From: JALYQB01 sp035640155
GTDB taxonomy: Bacteria; Actinomycetota; Actinomycetes; Mycobacteriales; Pseudonocardiaceae
Reading direction: 5' to 3'
Length of the DNA: 32,708 nucleotides
Assembly: GCA_035640155.1 (NCBI GenBank)
Contig: DASQWR010000170.1
Span: forward strand, 1 to 32,708
This document shows, one piece after another, positions 24,748-32,708 of this stretch (within the stretch, counting starts at the first letter, position 1; every line of letters begins with the position of its first letter). Position numbers and translations under genes: made by a program. The notes under the pieces are model-generated. The model was not told the DNA's origin. It did not search any database and saw only the letters and a list, made by a program, of their open reading frames with translations.

Positions 24748-27581
24748 CCGCCCCGCCCCGGCCGATGCGCCGCTGGCACTGGCGGAACTGGCCGGTGCTG
24801 GTCAAGCTGCTTGCCGTCCTGCTCGTCCCGACCGTGGTCGCCCTGGTCGTGGGGGGGCTGCGGATCGTGGACCAGGCCGACTCCGCCCTCTCCTTCGAGC
24901 GGGTCATCGCTGTGGCCGGCGTGCAACAGCAGCTGTCCGGCGTGCTGGATGCCCTGCAGGAGGAGCGGGACGTCGCGGCCGCGTACGTGGCCGGCGGACG
25001 CCAGGAGGGCCGGACTCCGCTGGAGTCGGAGTTCGCCAGCGTCGACCGTGCAGTGGCCGAGGCCCGCACCGCCACCGGGGTCGAGGGCCTGGAGGGCACC
25101 GGTTACCGGCAGTGGCTGAACGAGCTCGGTGACGGTCTCACCCAGCTGCGGGAGGGCGTTCTTGTCGGCCGTGGTCCAGCCGGCGAGGTGGTGTCGAACT
25201 ACAGTGCCACCATCGACCGGCTGCTCGAGGTCGATGCGGAGCTGACCCGTCAGCTCGATGACCCCGCGCTGTCCCGCTGGGCCACCGCCCTGCACGCCCT
25301 GGTCTCGGCCCGGGAACAGGTCGCCCGGCAGCAGGCGTTGATCCTGCCCGCGCTGATCGTCGACCAGATCGATACCGCGACCATTGCCGAGATCCGCGCC
25401 GCCGGTGCGCGGTTGCAGGCTGAACTCGAGGCCTTCACCTCGGTGCTGACCCCTGACGAGCGGGCTCGGTATGGCGACGCGGTGACCGGCGCGCCCGAAG
25501 AGGCCCGGCAACGGGTCGTTCAGTTGGTGCTCGACCGTGGTGCCGCAGGGCAGCCGCCCGCCACCTCGCCAGTGGAGTGGGTCACCCGTTCGGCAGCGGT
25601 CCTCGATCCCATGCTGAGTGCCGAGCAAGATCTCCGCGACCAGCTCGGCGCGACGGCCGCCACGCTGCGGGATGCCGCGCGGTCCACTGCCGGGTGGAAC
25701 GCAGTGCTCCTGCTCTTCGCGCTCGCGTTGGGCGTGGTGGTCAGCTTCGTGATTGCCCGCTCGATGCAGGTACCGCTGCGTGCGCTGCGTCGGGCCGCCC
25801 TCGACGTGGCGGACACCCGGTTGCCGGCTGCGGTGGCCGGGGCCCGCGAGGGCTCGACACCGCTGGTCGTCGAACCGGTGCCGGTGCGCACCAGCGAGGA
25901 GATCGGACAGGCCGCCCGGGCCTTTGACGCGGTGCACTTCCAGGCCGTGCGACTGGCCGCCGAGCAGGCGCAGCTGCGGGCCAATGTCGACGACATGTTC
26001 GTCAACCTGTCCCGACGCAGCCAGGGGCTCGTGCAGCGCCAGCTCAAGCTGATCGACTCGCTGGAGAGCAGCGAGGAGGACCCCGAGGCACTGGACCACC
26101 TCTTCCAGCTCGACCACCTGGCGACCCGGATGCGCCGCAACAGCGAGAACCTCCTGGTGCTCGCCGGCACCGAGTCAGCCAAGCGCTCGGGCCCGCCGGT
26201 GCGCCTGGTGGACGTCCTGCGCGCCGCGGTATCCGAGGTGGAGCAGTACCAAAGACTGGTCCTGCAGCCACCGCCGGGCGTGCTGGTGCTCGGCCGCGCG
26301 GCCGGCGACCTGGTGCACCTACTCGCCGAGGTGCTCGACAACGCGACCCTCTTCTCCCCGCGGGACAGCCAGGTGATGATCGCCAGCTGGATTCTGGAGG
26401 ACGGCTCGGTCGTCATCGAGGTCAACGACCGCGGCGTCGGCATGGGGGAGGCGGAGCTCGTCGAGGCGAACGAGCGGCTAGCCACCTCACCGACGGTGGA
26501 TGCCTCGGTGTCGCGCCGGATGGGCTTGTTCGTGGTCGGACGGCTGGCGTCCCGCCACGGCGTCCGGGTCACGCTGCGCAGCGGCCCGGACGGGGTCGGG
26601 GTGACCGCGACGATCACGTTGCCTCCACGGCTGGTGCGCCCGATCGGGCCGGTGGAGGATGGTCTCCCCGACTCCGCGCCGGTGCCGCCAGCCCACCGGC
26701 CCGCCGAGGGTGCCCGGATTCGCCGGAATGTCCCCGCAACTGCTGGTGTCAACGGCAACGGGGCGTCTGCTGGCGACGGCGGCCGCGTGGACGGCTCGGA
26801 CACCGGGTTGTCCACGGCGGCCGCGCCGTCCCCGCTGGGCACGGCGTCCGCACCGGAGCTGCCCCGGCGTCCCGCCGTCCGGGAGGTGTCCGATGACGCC
26901 CTCCCGGCCGTGTCGCTACCGCCGACACCGGCATCGGTGGCTGTCCCCCCGAATGTCATGACGCCGAATGTGACGACGCCGGATGCGACGGCCACTCCGG
27001 ACGCGGCAGCGGAGCGCAGCAGCGGGTGGGACTTGTTCCGCTCACCGATCAGCCCGGCTCCCGAACCGGGTCCGCTCGGTGTCGCCCGGATGACCAGCCA
27101 CCACGAGCCGACACCGATCTTCGACGACGTCGCGTCGGCGTGGTTTCGGGAGAGCAAGCCGGTGCCCGTGGCCCGGTCGCAGGCGGAGTCAGGGGCCGGG
27201 TCACCTCCCGGGTCGCAGACCTCTGAGCAACAGGAGATGCCCACCGGGTCCGCGGCGAACGAGTGGGGTGTCGCGGACGTCGGCTGGCGGGCCGCCGAGG
27301 CGTTGGCGCGTCCCGCCGAGGGAGAGGTCACGCCGGCCGGGCTGCCCCGCCGTCAACCGCAGGCGCAGCTCGTGCCCGGCGCCGCCGACGCCGACCCGGC
27401 AGGAAGCGCCACCCCGGCCCGGAGCGCCGAAGCGGTCCGCGGGCGGCTCGCGAGCTACCAGCGCGGTGTCCAGGAGGGGCGCGAGATCCGCCACGATGAC
27501 GGCGGTCAGGAGGATGGGGGCCACGACGACGGGGCGGACGAGCGGGGCCAGCAGCACGGAGCAGACGAGGAGACGCAGTGA
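24744..27581 (+). CDS. cvnA: Conservon sensor ATPase/histidine-kinase-like CvnA with nitrate-sensor-type domain
   Basis: 945 aa. One membrane helix (about 17-37), an extracytoplasmic helical NIT-type sensor domain (about 45-310), a second helix (about 316-336), a HAMP-like linker, and a DHp-like helix with FQLDHLATRMRRN (about 455). The HATPase domain follows (about 520-630: EVLDNATLFSP N-box, VNDRGVGMGEAEL, RRMGLFVVGRLA). The last 300 residues are a Pro/Ala/Ser-rich tail that ends in ordered-looking motifs: PIFDDVASAWFRE, DVGWRAAEAL, GLPRRQPQAQLVPGA and RSAEAVRGRLASYQRG. ATG 24744 has GGAGG at 24732-24736. The stop overlaps cvnB. In conservons CvnA is the membrane partner of CvnB, CvnC and the GTPase CvnD. 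Confidence 0.92.
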   Translation: MTAPPRPMRRWHWRNWPVLVKLLAVLLVPTVVALVVGGLRIVDQADSALSFERVIAVAGVQQQLSGVLDALQEERDVAAAYVAGGRQEGRTPLESEFASVDRAVAEARTATGVEGLEGTGYRQWLNELGDGLTQLREGVLVGRGPAGEVVSNYSATIDRLLEVDAELTRQLDDPALSRWATALHALVSAREQVARQQALILPALIVDQIDTATIAEIRAAGARLQAELEAFTSVLTPDERARYGDAVTGAPEEARQRVVQLVLDRGAAGQPPATSPVEWVTRSAAVLDPMLSAEQDLRDQLGATAATLRDAARSTAGWNAVLLLFALALGVVVSFVIARSMQVPLRALRRAALDVADTRLPAAVAGAREGSTPLVVEPVPVRTSEEIGQAARAFDAVHFQAVRLAAEQAQLRANVDDMFVNLSRRSQGLVQRQLKLIDSLESSEEDPEALDHLFQLDHLATRMRRNSENLLVLAGTESAKRSGPPVRLVDVLRAAVSEVEQYQRLVLQPPPGVLVLGRAAGDLVHLLAEVLDNATLFSPRDSQVMIASWILEDGSVVIEVNDRGVGMGEAELVEANERLATSPTVDASVSRRMGLFVVGRLASRHGVRVTLRSGPDGVGVTATITLPPRLVRPIGPVEDGLPDSAPVPPAHRPAEGARIRRNVPATAGVNGNGASAGDGGRVDGSDTGLSTAAAPSPLGTASAPELPRRPAVREVSDDALPAVSLPPTPASVAVPPNVMTPNVTTPDATATPDAAAERSSGWDLFRSPISPAPEPGPLGVARMTSHHEPTPIFDDVASAWFRESKPVPVARSQAESGAGSPPGSQTSEQQEMPTGSAANEWGVADVGWRAAEALARPAEGEVTPAGLPRRQPQAQLVPGAADADPAGSATPARSAEAVRGRLASYQRGVQEGREIRHDDGGQEDGGHDDGADERGQQHGADEETQ

Positions 27582-28000
27582 CCGTTCCGCAGGCGCAGCT
27601 GCACCAGTTCGGGTGGCTGGTGGACGACTTCGTCAATCGGGTGCCTGGTGTTGCGCATTCCGTCGTGGTCTCGGCCGACGGGCTGTTGCTCACAGCATCG
27701 GCGTACCTGCCGAGGGACCGCGCAGACCAGCTGGCCGCGGTGGCCTCCGGATTGATCAGCCTCACCCAGGGTGCCGCCCGCTGCTTCGAGGCAGGCCAGG
27801 TAGTGCAGACGGTGGTCGAGATGGAGCGGGGCATCGTGCTGCTGATGTCGATCAATGCCGGTTCGTGCCTCGCGGTGCTCGCGTCGACGAACTGTGACAT
27901 CGGACTGGTCGGATACGAGATGACGTTGCTGGTCGAGCGTGTCGGCCAGGTCCTGACCCCGCAGCTGCGCGCCGAGCTGCAGGGTTCCCTGGGCCGATGA
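27578..28000 (+). CDS. cvnB: Roadblock/LC7-domain protein CvnB
   Basis: 140 aa, entirely one Roadblock/LC7 domain, the fold of MglB-type GTPase regulators: HQFGWLVDDFVNRVPGVAHSV, then VSADGLLLTASAYL, and later GIVLLMSINAGSCLAVLAS. GTG 27578 overlaps the cvnA stop (GTGA). The protein is expected to be a dimer acting as a GTPase-activating or scaffold partner for CvnD. A 17-bp duplication starts at its stop codon. Confidence 0.95.
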   Translation: MTVPQAQLHQFGWLVDDFVNRVPGVAHSVVVSADGLLLTASAYLPRDRADQLAAVASGLISLTQGAARCFEAGQVVQTVVEMERGIVLLMSINAGSCLAVLASTNCDIGLVGYEMTLLVERVGQVLTPQLRAELQGSLGR

Positions 28001-28026
28001 GCGGCAGAGGCCGATGAGCGGCAGAG
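27993..28026. repeat. 17-bp tandem duplication at the cvnB-cvnC junction
   Basis: Two identical 17-bp copies, 27993-28009 and 28010-28026. Each contains ATGAGC. Copy 1 holds the cvnB stop (TGA 27998-28000) overlapped by an ATG at 27997. That ATG opens a 6-codon frame ending at 28015-28017, overlapped by the ATG at 28014, which opens a 7-codon frame ending at 28035-28037, 3 nt before the cvnC GTG. Confidence 0.9.
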
Positions 28027-28040
28027 ACTGGGAGTGAGCG

Positions 28041-28595
28041 GTGGCCAGAGGAGAGGGGCGGGGCGGTGACGGCGAGCGGTCGACGCTGAACTTCGCCGAC
28101 GTGCTCAACAACCTCTCCCTGGACAGCGGGCGGGTCCGACGGCGCCGGGAGGCAGCGGAGCCGGACGAGGACCGGGGTCCGGACAGGCCGGCGCGTCGGA
28201 CCGCCGAGCCCGAGGACGAGTGGGCCGCTGCGGAGCAGGCCGGGGGAGAGCAGGCGGACGTGGTGGCGGTTCGCCCCTACGCATGGACCCGCGGTCGCAC
28301 CAGGCCGGTGTACGACCTGGCGGTGGAGACGCTGGTCTCCACCAGCGACCACGGGCGGGACGTCGCGGCGCTCACCAGCGTGGAGCACCGCTCGGTCGCC
28401 GGGCTGTGTCGCGAACCACGCTCGGTGGCCGAGGTGGCGGCACTGCTCTCGCTGCCACTCGGTGTCGCGCGAGTCGTGCTGGGGGACATGGCGGACATCG
28501 GTCTGGTCATGGTGCACCAGACGGCGGGCGGTGCCGGTGACGTGCCGGACGTTGCCCTGATGGAAAGGGTGTTGAGTGGACTTCGTCGCCTCTGA
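28041..28595 (+). CDS. cvnC: DUF742 protein CvnC
   Basis: 184 aa. The first 75 residues are charged and probably disordered. The DUF742 domain (about 75-184) starts at VRPYAWTRGRTRPVYDLAVETLV and contains a winged-helix-like stretch (RSVAEVAALLSLPLGVARVVLGDMADIGLV). It starts at GTG 28041 with GGGAG at 28030-28034. In conservons this protein links CvnB and CvnD; the winged helix could mediate protein or DNA contact. Its end overlaps cvnD by 20 nt. Confidence 0.92.
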   Translation: MARGEGRGGDGERSTLNFADVLNNLSLDSGRVRRRREAAEPDEDRGPDRPARRTAEPEDEWAAAEQAGGEQADVVAVRPYAWTRGRTRPVYDLAVETLVSTSDHGRDVAALTSVEHRSVAGLCREPRSVAEVAALLSLPLGVARVVLGDMADIGLVMVHQTAGGAGDVPDVALMERVLSGLRRL

Positions 28596-29220
28596 CCGGG
28601 CCGCCACTGTTCGGGCCACCCCGGGTGTGAGCGGTTCCCCTTCGTTCCCGGACTCGACGTCGGCGAACACGATCTCAGCCAAGATCGTCGTCGCCGGCGG
28701 TTTCGGCGTCGGAAAGACGACGTTCGTGGGTTCGGTGTCCGAGATCGTGCCGCTGACCACCGAGGCCGTGCTGACCGATGCGAGCGACGGGATGGACGAC
28801 GTCGCCGCCACGCCGGACAAGGCAACCACCACGGTCGCCATGGACTTCGGCCGGGTCGCGCTGGACTCCCAGCTGATCCTGTACCTGTTCGGTACGCCCG
28901 GGCAGCACCGCTTCTGGTTCATGTGGGACGACCTGGTGCGTGGTGCGATCGGTGCGGTGGTACTGGCAGACACCCGCCGGCTGGCCGACTGCTTCGCCGC
29001 GGTCGACTACTTCGAAGACCGCGGCATGCCGTACCTGATCGGGTTGAACTGCTTCGGCGGGGTGCTCGCGCACCGGGTCGATGACGTGCGTGACGCTCTT
29101 GCGATCGACCCCGCGGTGCCGATCGTGTGTTGTGATGCCCGAGAGCGGGAGTCCACCAAGTCGACGCTCATCTCGCTGGTCGAGCACGCCATGCGCCACT
29201 CGGTGGCTGCGGAAGTCTGA
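28576..29220 (+). CDS. cvnD: Conservon ATP/GTP-binding protein CvnD
   Basis: 214 aa, small Ras/MglA-like GTPase. P-loop GGFGVGKTT (about 41-49); switch I region with TTEAVLTDAS; a DFGR and FGTPGQHRFWFMW segment (switch II, with the DxxG replaced by TPGQ as in the family); and LNCFGG in place of the NKxD guanine motif. The first 30 residues are a non-conserved extension. GTG 28576 lies inside the end of cvnC. It forms the signalling output with CvnA, CvnB and CvnC at the membrane. Confidence 0.93.
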   Translation: MDFVASDRAATVRATPGVSGSPSFPDSTSANTISAKIVVAGGFGVGKTTFVGSVSEIVPLTTEAVLTDASDGMDDVAATPDKATTTVAMDFGRVALDSQLILYLFGTPGQHRFWFMWDDLVRGAIGAVVLADTRRLADCFAAVDYFEDRGMPYLIGLNCFGGVLAHRVDDVRDALAIDPAVPIVCCDARERESTKSTLISLVEHAMRHSVAAEV

Positions 29221-29222
29221 AC

Positions 29223-31340
29223 TTGCTCCCCTCAAAGGCTTCTCAGCCAGGTGTCCCGCCGCCCGGCCGCGACGCTCGCTGGCGGCCGCGCACCAAGTTC
29301 TTCGCGATTCTCCTGGTGCCCTTGCTCCTCGCTGGCGTCTTCGGGGTGCTGCGGGTCGCGACCGCTGCACAGCAGGCTGACAACCTCGATGCGGCAGAGC
29401 GGGACCACGTCTTTGCGCAGCGCGTCGCTGCCGTGGTGCACGAGTTGCAGCGCGAGCGAGAGCTGACAGCCGGCATCATCGTCTCGGATGACCCGGGGCG
29501 AGCGGAGCTCGACGCCCAGATCCTGCGGGTCGACGAGCAGATCCGTCTCCTCGATGCTGCCGCGAACGACCTCCGGCCCGACACCGCGTCGTCGTACCGA
29601 TTCGCCCGCTCGCAGTGGGACCGACTGGTGGGCCTGCGCGAGGACACTCTCACCTCGGCGGATCCCGAAGCCGACACGATCACCGTTGACTACACCGAGT
29701 TGGTCGCGGCAGCGCTCGACGTGGAACGCCTGGCACTGCTCGACGCCGACGCTCGGCTGCTCCGGAGGGCAGCGAGCGTGGCCACCCTGGCCAACGCCAA
29801 GGAGAGCGTGGCGCTGCAGCACGCCAATCTCCTCGTCGCGATCGAGACGGAGAACGTGTCCTCGGCGCAGGCCGCGACGCTACGGGACGTGGCGGCCGCG
29901 TTCGAGGCCGGGATCGCCCAGTTCACCGCGCTCGGCTCCGCACAACAGGTGGCACTGTATGCGGACACGGTGACCGGCCCGGCGGTGGCCGATCGGGAGC
30001 AGCTGGAGGAGTCTGCCCTCGCCAGCGCGGCCGCCGATACTGAGCTGGACATCGACCCGCAGGAGTGGAGCGCTGCATCGCGAGCCACCGTGGACCTGAT
30101 CCGCCAGGTGGAGATCGTGCTGCTCGACCAGCTGCGTGCGGACAGCGATGCCCTCGCCGGGCAGGGTTGGCGGGCCGCGATGCGTGACCTGGCCGTCGCC
30201 GGTGCTGTGTTGGCGCTCGTGCTGGTGCTGTCGGTGATCATCCTGGCCCGCTCGCGGCGGCGCGAGAAGACAGCGCGATCCGGGCGCGCTGCCGGCGTGC
30301 AGCTCCCGCCCGCCCAGGCGGCACGCATCGACTCCGATCCGGCCGCGCCCGTGGAACAGAACGCCGGGGCGGGTGCCGGGTCACCGAAGCGGGCCGGTCC
30401 GGACCTCGAGTTGCCGATGCGGGTCGTGGTGGTCGATGCACCGGGGGGCAAGGCGAAGGCGCCCAGCCCGTCGGACCCGTACCCGTCCTATGGGTACCGG
30501 CAGGCGGGCGTGGACCGGCGGCAGGCCGACGTGGACCGACACGTGGGCTCGGATCCGCAGGCGGGCGTGGACCGGCAGGCGGGCTCGGGTCGGCAGGCGG
30601 GGCATCGTACGATCGAGGACGAGTGGATCGAATGGGTGGGACTACCGTCACCCGGCGAGCCCGGTGCTCGGGGTTCGCAGTGGCGGGCCGCTCCACCCGG
30701 ACGGACGAACATCCAGGCGGGCCGGGAGCAGCTCGGCGAGGCGGGAGGACCGTTGGAACCGGCACCTCCCGGGGAAGGCGCGATGGACATCCGAGCAGGT
30801 GTGCCGGCGGCTGCGGACGAGCCGATTTTCGCGGATCTGGTGTCGGCCTGGTTCCAGGAACGACGCTCGGACCCCGACGTTCCGGCCACGGCGCCGGTGA
30901 ACGCTCCGGACGACACCGCGACGCCGCCGGCCGGGCTTCCCGCCGGTAGTGGCGCAGCGATGGCCGGTCCGCGGCCGGACGCCGCGGGGATGGCCACCGA
31001 GCCCTTCGCAGTGCCGACGGATGCGGACCGCTGGGAGTCCGCTGCCGACCAGGGATGGCAGGCCGCACAGAGCCTGCGCGACCCGATCACGTCCGGACTC
31101 ACCGCAGCCGGGCTGCCCAAGCGTCAACCCAGGGCTCAGCTGGTACCGGGTGCTCCCGGCGTGAACCGGCTCGCGACGCCGGGGAACCGAGGGCCGGTGC
31201 GAAGCGCGGAGACCGTGCGGGGCCGGCTGAGCAGCTACCAACGTGGGTTGTACGAGGCCCGCCACGCCAGCCGGGAATGGGACGACCCGCCCCACGCGCA
31301 GGACGCGTGGGGCGGCCCGGTCGGGGAGCAGACAGAGTGA
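29223..31340 (+). CDS. CvnA-like sensor without ATPase domain
   Basis: 705 aa from TTG 29223, 2 nt after the cvnD stop. The sensor half is built like CvnA: helix 1 (about 26-46), a helical NIT-type extracytoplasmic domain (about 50-315) and helix 2 (about 318-342). No HAMP, DHp or HATPase motifs follow. The protein goes directly into a low-complexity cytoplasmic tail, yet this tail carries the same short motifs in the same order as CvnA: PIFADLVSAWFQERR, DQGWQAAQSL, GLPKRQPRAQLVPGAPGV and RSAETVRGRLSSYQRG. A repeat of QAGVDR/QAGSGR units lies at about 426-460. It is probably a paralog that lost the ATPase and acts as a second receptor or scaffold. The start is uncertain because no ATG or GTG fits. 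Confidence 0.85.
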   Translation: MLPSKASQPGVPPPGRDARWRPRTKFFAILLVPLLLAGVFGVLRVATAAQQADNLDAAERDHVFAQRVAAVVHELQRERELTAGIIVSDDPGRAELDAQILRVDEQIRLLDAAANDLRPDTASSYRFARSQWDRLVGLREDTLTSADPEADTITVDYTELVAAALDVERLALLDADARLLRRAASVATLANAKESVALQHANLLVAIETENVSSAQAATLRDVAAAFEAGIAQFTALGSAQQVALYADTVTGPAVADREQLEESALASAAADTELDIDPQEWSAASRATVDLIRQVEIVLLDQLRADSDALAGQGWRAAMRDLAVAGAVLALVLVLSVIILARSRRREKTARSGRAAGVQLPPAQAARIDSDPAAPVEQNAGAGAGSPKRAGPDLELPMRVVVVDAPGGKAKAPSPSDPYPSYGYRQAGVDRRQADVDRHVGSDPQAGVDRQAGSGRQAGHRTIEDEWIEWVGLPSPGEPGARGSQWRAAPPGRTNIQAGREQLGEAGGPLEPAPPGEGAMDIRAGVPAAADEPIFADLVSAWFQERRSDPDVPATAPVNAPDDTATPPAGLPAGSGAAMAGPRPDAAGMATEPFAVPTDADRWESAADQGWQAAQSLRDPITSGLTAAGLPKRQPRAQLVPGAPGVNRLATPGNRGPVRSAETVRGRLSSYQRGLYEARHASREWDDPPHAQDAWGGPVGEQTE
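30500..30602. repeat. Imperfect tandem repeats in the ATPase-less CvnA paralog
   Basis: Repeats built on CAGGCGGGCGTGGACCGG and shorter variants encode QAGVDR, QADVDR, QAGSGR and QAGH units in the disordered tail. They are typical of replication slippage in a linker. Confidence 0.75.
31287..31315 (+). terminator. Hairpin at the end of the conservon operon
   Basis: 12-bp perfect stem (31287-31298 with 31304-31315) and a 5-nt loop, 23 nt before the stop codon ends. It lies inside the coding end rather than after it. The gap to the convergent gene is only 47 bp, so this may be the operon terminator. Confidence 0.5.
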
Positions 31341-31387
31341 CAGCAGCCGGGGAGCTGTCCCTCCCGGTCGCCCGGGCGCGAGCCTAC

Positions 31388-32708
31388 TCACTCGTGGACG
31401 ACTGCTGCCGAGGTGATGCGGCTCAGCGGGAACCGACGGACCTTGCCATGGGAGCGGTCGAAGCCCTCGAGCACCCCGCCGCCCACGCTCACTGGGCGGA
31501 CGATGCGGCGGCTCGCGACACCGTGTGAGTCGACGAAACCGATCCAGACGCTGCAGCCCGTGCTGGCAGCACCCTGCAGCAGGTCGAGGGTCGCGCCGGT
31601 GGACCGGCCGAGGGTGGCCAACGCGGGGCCGCGTGCTGCGCTGGCGGCGGCGTCGCCGGCCCGGATCCCGCGGACCAGCGTCGCGAGCTGCTCGTCGGAC
31701 GGCGGGGGCGGTAGCGGTGAGCGCCGGGCGGGCCGCACTCTGCCCGGCGCCCTGCGAGCACCCGGGCGCAGGTCGACCACCTGGCCTCCGGCGTTCTCCG
31801 CGACCGGCGTGAACCCGGCCGTGCGCAGGTCTTCGAGGAGGTCGGACAGCTGCAGCGGGCTCACGACCACGGTGGGCGCCAGCAGGCGCAGCTCGTCGCG
31901 GGCTGCCAGCGGGTGGGACATCAGCTCGGCGAGCAGCGCCTCGTCGTCGCAGCGCAGGAACGAGCCCGCCGAGCCGCCGCGCAGCCGCCCGTGCCGGCGT
32001 GCCACGTCGTCGACCAGGTAGGTCAACGACTGCGGCACTGGTGTCCGGGACCGGGTTCGGAACAGGGCGTGCAGGTCCGCGGCGCTGCGTCCGGCGTCCA
32101 GCGCGCGCCGGACCGTGGCTTCGGTGACGCGGTAGACGGTGGCGCCGCCGGCGGACTCGACGTCGGCCACCAGCGCGATCTCGGCGGCCAGCTCCGGCTC
32201 CAGCGGGCCGGGCGCGACGACGGTGCGGTCAGCCTGCACGAGCACGTGACTCACCGGATCGGGCAGGGCGGTGGCCACCGCCCGCGCCGCCGGCTCCGGT
32301 CCTGCGGTGAGCAGCGCTCGACCCGCGGTGGACAGCGCGCCCAGTGCCACGATGCCCACCGTGGTGGCTTCGGCGACGGTCCAGCCGACGATGGCGTCGC
32401 GGAGCCGCCCGCCGCGCCGGGGGGCACGCCAGGCGAGCACGGTGACCAGGTCGTCGGGCTCGGTGATGCCGGTACCGGGTGACAACGCGGCGAGTGCGTC
32501 GAGCACGTGCCGGCGGGCCGCGGGAGCCAGTGGCCTGTGCAGGTCTTCGGACAACACGGCAAGCACCCGCTCCCGCTCGTCACGGGTACCGACCAGCCCG
32601 GGCAGCCGGGGCAATCCGAGCCAGCCGGCGGCCAGGGCGGCCCAGCGCTGCTCGGGCCGGGAGGCGAGCCAGGTGTCCGCCGCGGTGGTGGGGAGCCACT
32701 CGGGTCCG
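31388..32708 (-). CDS. Helicase-C-terminal-domain/XPB-associated protein, Rv0862c-like (5' end outside window)
   Basis: At least 440 residues; the frame stays open to the window edge (…WLPTTAADTWLASRPEQRWAALAAGWLGLP), so the start lies beyond 32708 and the internal TTG at 32614 is not the start. The visible part includes a Helicase_C_3-like domain (SHVLVQADRTVVAPGPLEPELA, then VADVESAGGATVYRVTEATVRRALDAG), also found at the N-terminus of XPB. The C-terminal 80 residues (GATLDLLQGAASTGCSVWIGFVD, FDRSHGKVRRFPLSRI) resemble a WYL-like domain. In mycobacteria this gene neighbours ercc3 (recalled). No helicase motor motifs are visible in the part present. Confidence 0.82.
   Translation of the reverse strand, partial: GPEWLPTTAADTWLASRPEQRWAALAAGWLGLPRLPGLVGTRDERERVLAVLSEDLHRPLAPAARRHVLDALAALSPGTGITEPDDLVTVLAWRAPRRGGRLRDAIVGWTVAEATTVGIVALGALSTAGRALLTAGPEPAARAVATALPDPVSHVLVQADRTVVAPGPLEPELAAEIALVADVESAGGATVYRVTEATVRRALDAGRSAADLHALFRTRSRTPVPQSLTYLVDDVARRHGRLRGGSAGSFLRCDDEALLAELMSHPLAARDELRLLAPTVVVSPLQLSDLLEDLRTAGFTPVAENAGGQVVDLRPGARRAPGRVRPARRSPLPPPPSDEQLATLVRGIRAGDAAASAARGPALATLGRSTGATLDLLQGAASTGCSVWIGFVDSHGVASRRIVRPVSVGGGVLEGFDRSHGKVRRFPLSRITSAAVVHE

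Noticed and set aside
25520..27331. Minus-strand frame of 603 codons over cvnA
   Set aside because: Antisense to the CvnA ATPase and tail; Ser/Arg/Thr-rich without domain.
32251..32614. TTG at 32614 as the start of the helicase-associated gene
   Set aside because: The frame continues with sensible protein sequence to the window edge, so the true start is outside.

Overview
The window is high-GC DNA from an actinobacterium. The pssA-psd-moeA-groEL order matches the mycobacterial pssA/psd/moeA2/groEL2 neighbourhood, and GTG starts, 4-nt start/stop overlaps, CIRCE control of groEL and a 'conservon' all point the same way. A Pseudonocardia-like genus is my best guess from memory and was not checked. 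I saw no tRNA, rRNA, CRISPR array, insertion sequence or integrase.

Layout. (1) Positions 1-5974 are core genes: phosphatidylethanolamine synthesis (pssA, psd), molybdenum cofactor insertion (moeA), a divergent membrane Ser/Thr kinase, and a stand-alone groEL behind two CIRCE operators, closed by a strong terminator. (2) Positions 6270-22071 are a complete locus for an oxygen-insensitive, high-affinity [NiFe] hydrogenase (group 1h, formerly group 5, 'actinobacterial' uptake hydrogenase). It opens with a sugar-isomerase-like / HypC-like / sugar-isomerase-like trio. Structural genes hhyS and hhyL follow, then a tightly coupled accessory run: a NifU/Rieske-like iron-sulfur protein, DUF5947, DUF6084, a 465-aa protein of unknown family, the maturation protease and two one-helix microproteins. 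The run ends with hypC, hypD, hypE and a disordered protein. A convergent hypA-hypB-hypF operon completes the maturation set, with a bidirectional terminator between the two operons. (3) Positions 22240-32708 hold an XPB-type repair helicase and a partial helicase-associated protein on the minus strand. They flank a plus-strand conservon (cvnA-cvnB-cvnC-cvnD) and a fifth gene that encodes a CvnA-like sensor without its ATPase.

How it fits together. HypA/HypB deliver nickel; HypF, HypE, HypC and HypD make and insert the Fe(CN)2CO unit; the protease trims the HhyL tail; and HhyS/HhyL oxidise trace H2 in the cytoplasm, probably passing electrons to the respiratory chain through the iron-sulfur accessory protein. 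The locus-specific genes (isomerase pair, DUF5947, DUF6084, 465-aa protein, microproteins) have no role I can assign from sequence and are the best place to look for new biology.

The most interesting observations are these. The two isomerase-like proteins have lost opposite halves of the GmhA active site. The Rieske-like domain carries four cysteines instead of two Cys and two His. HypA may start at an ATT codon. Two paralogous microproteins lie in tandem. The extra CvnA paralog has no ATPase but keeps the conserved tail motifs.
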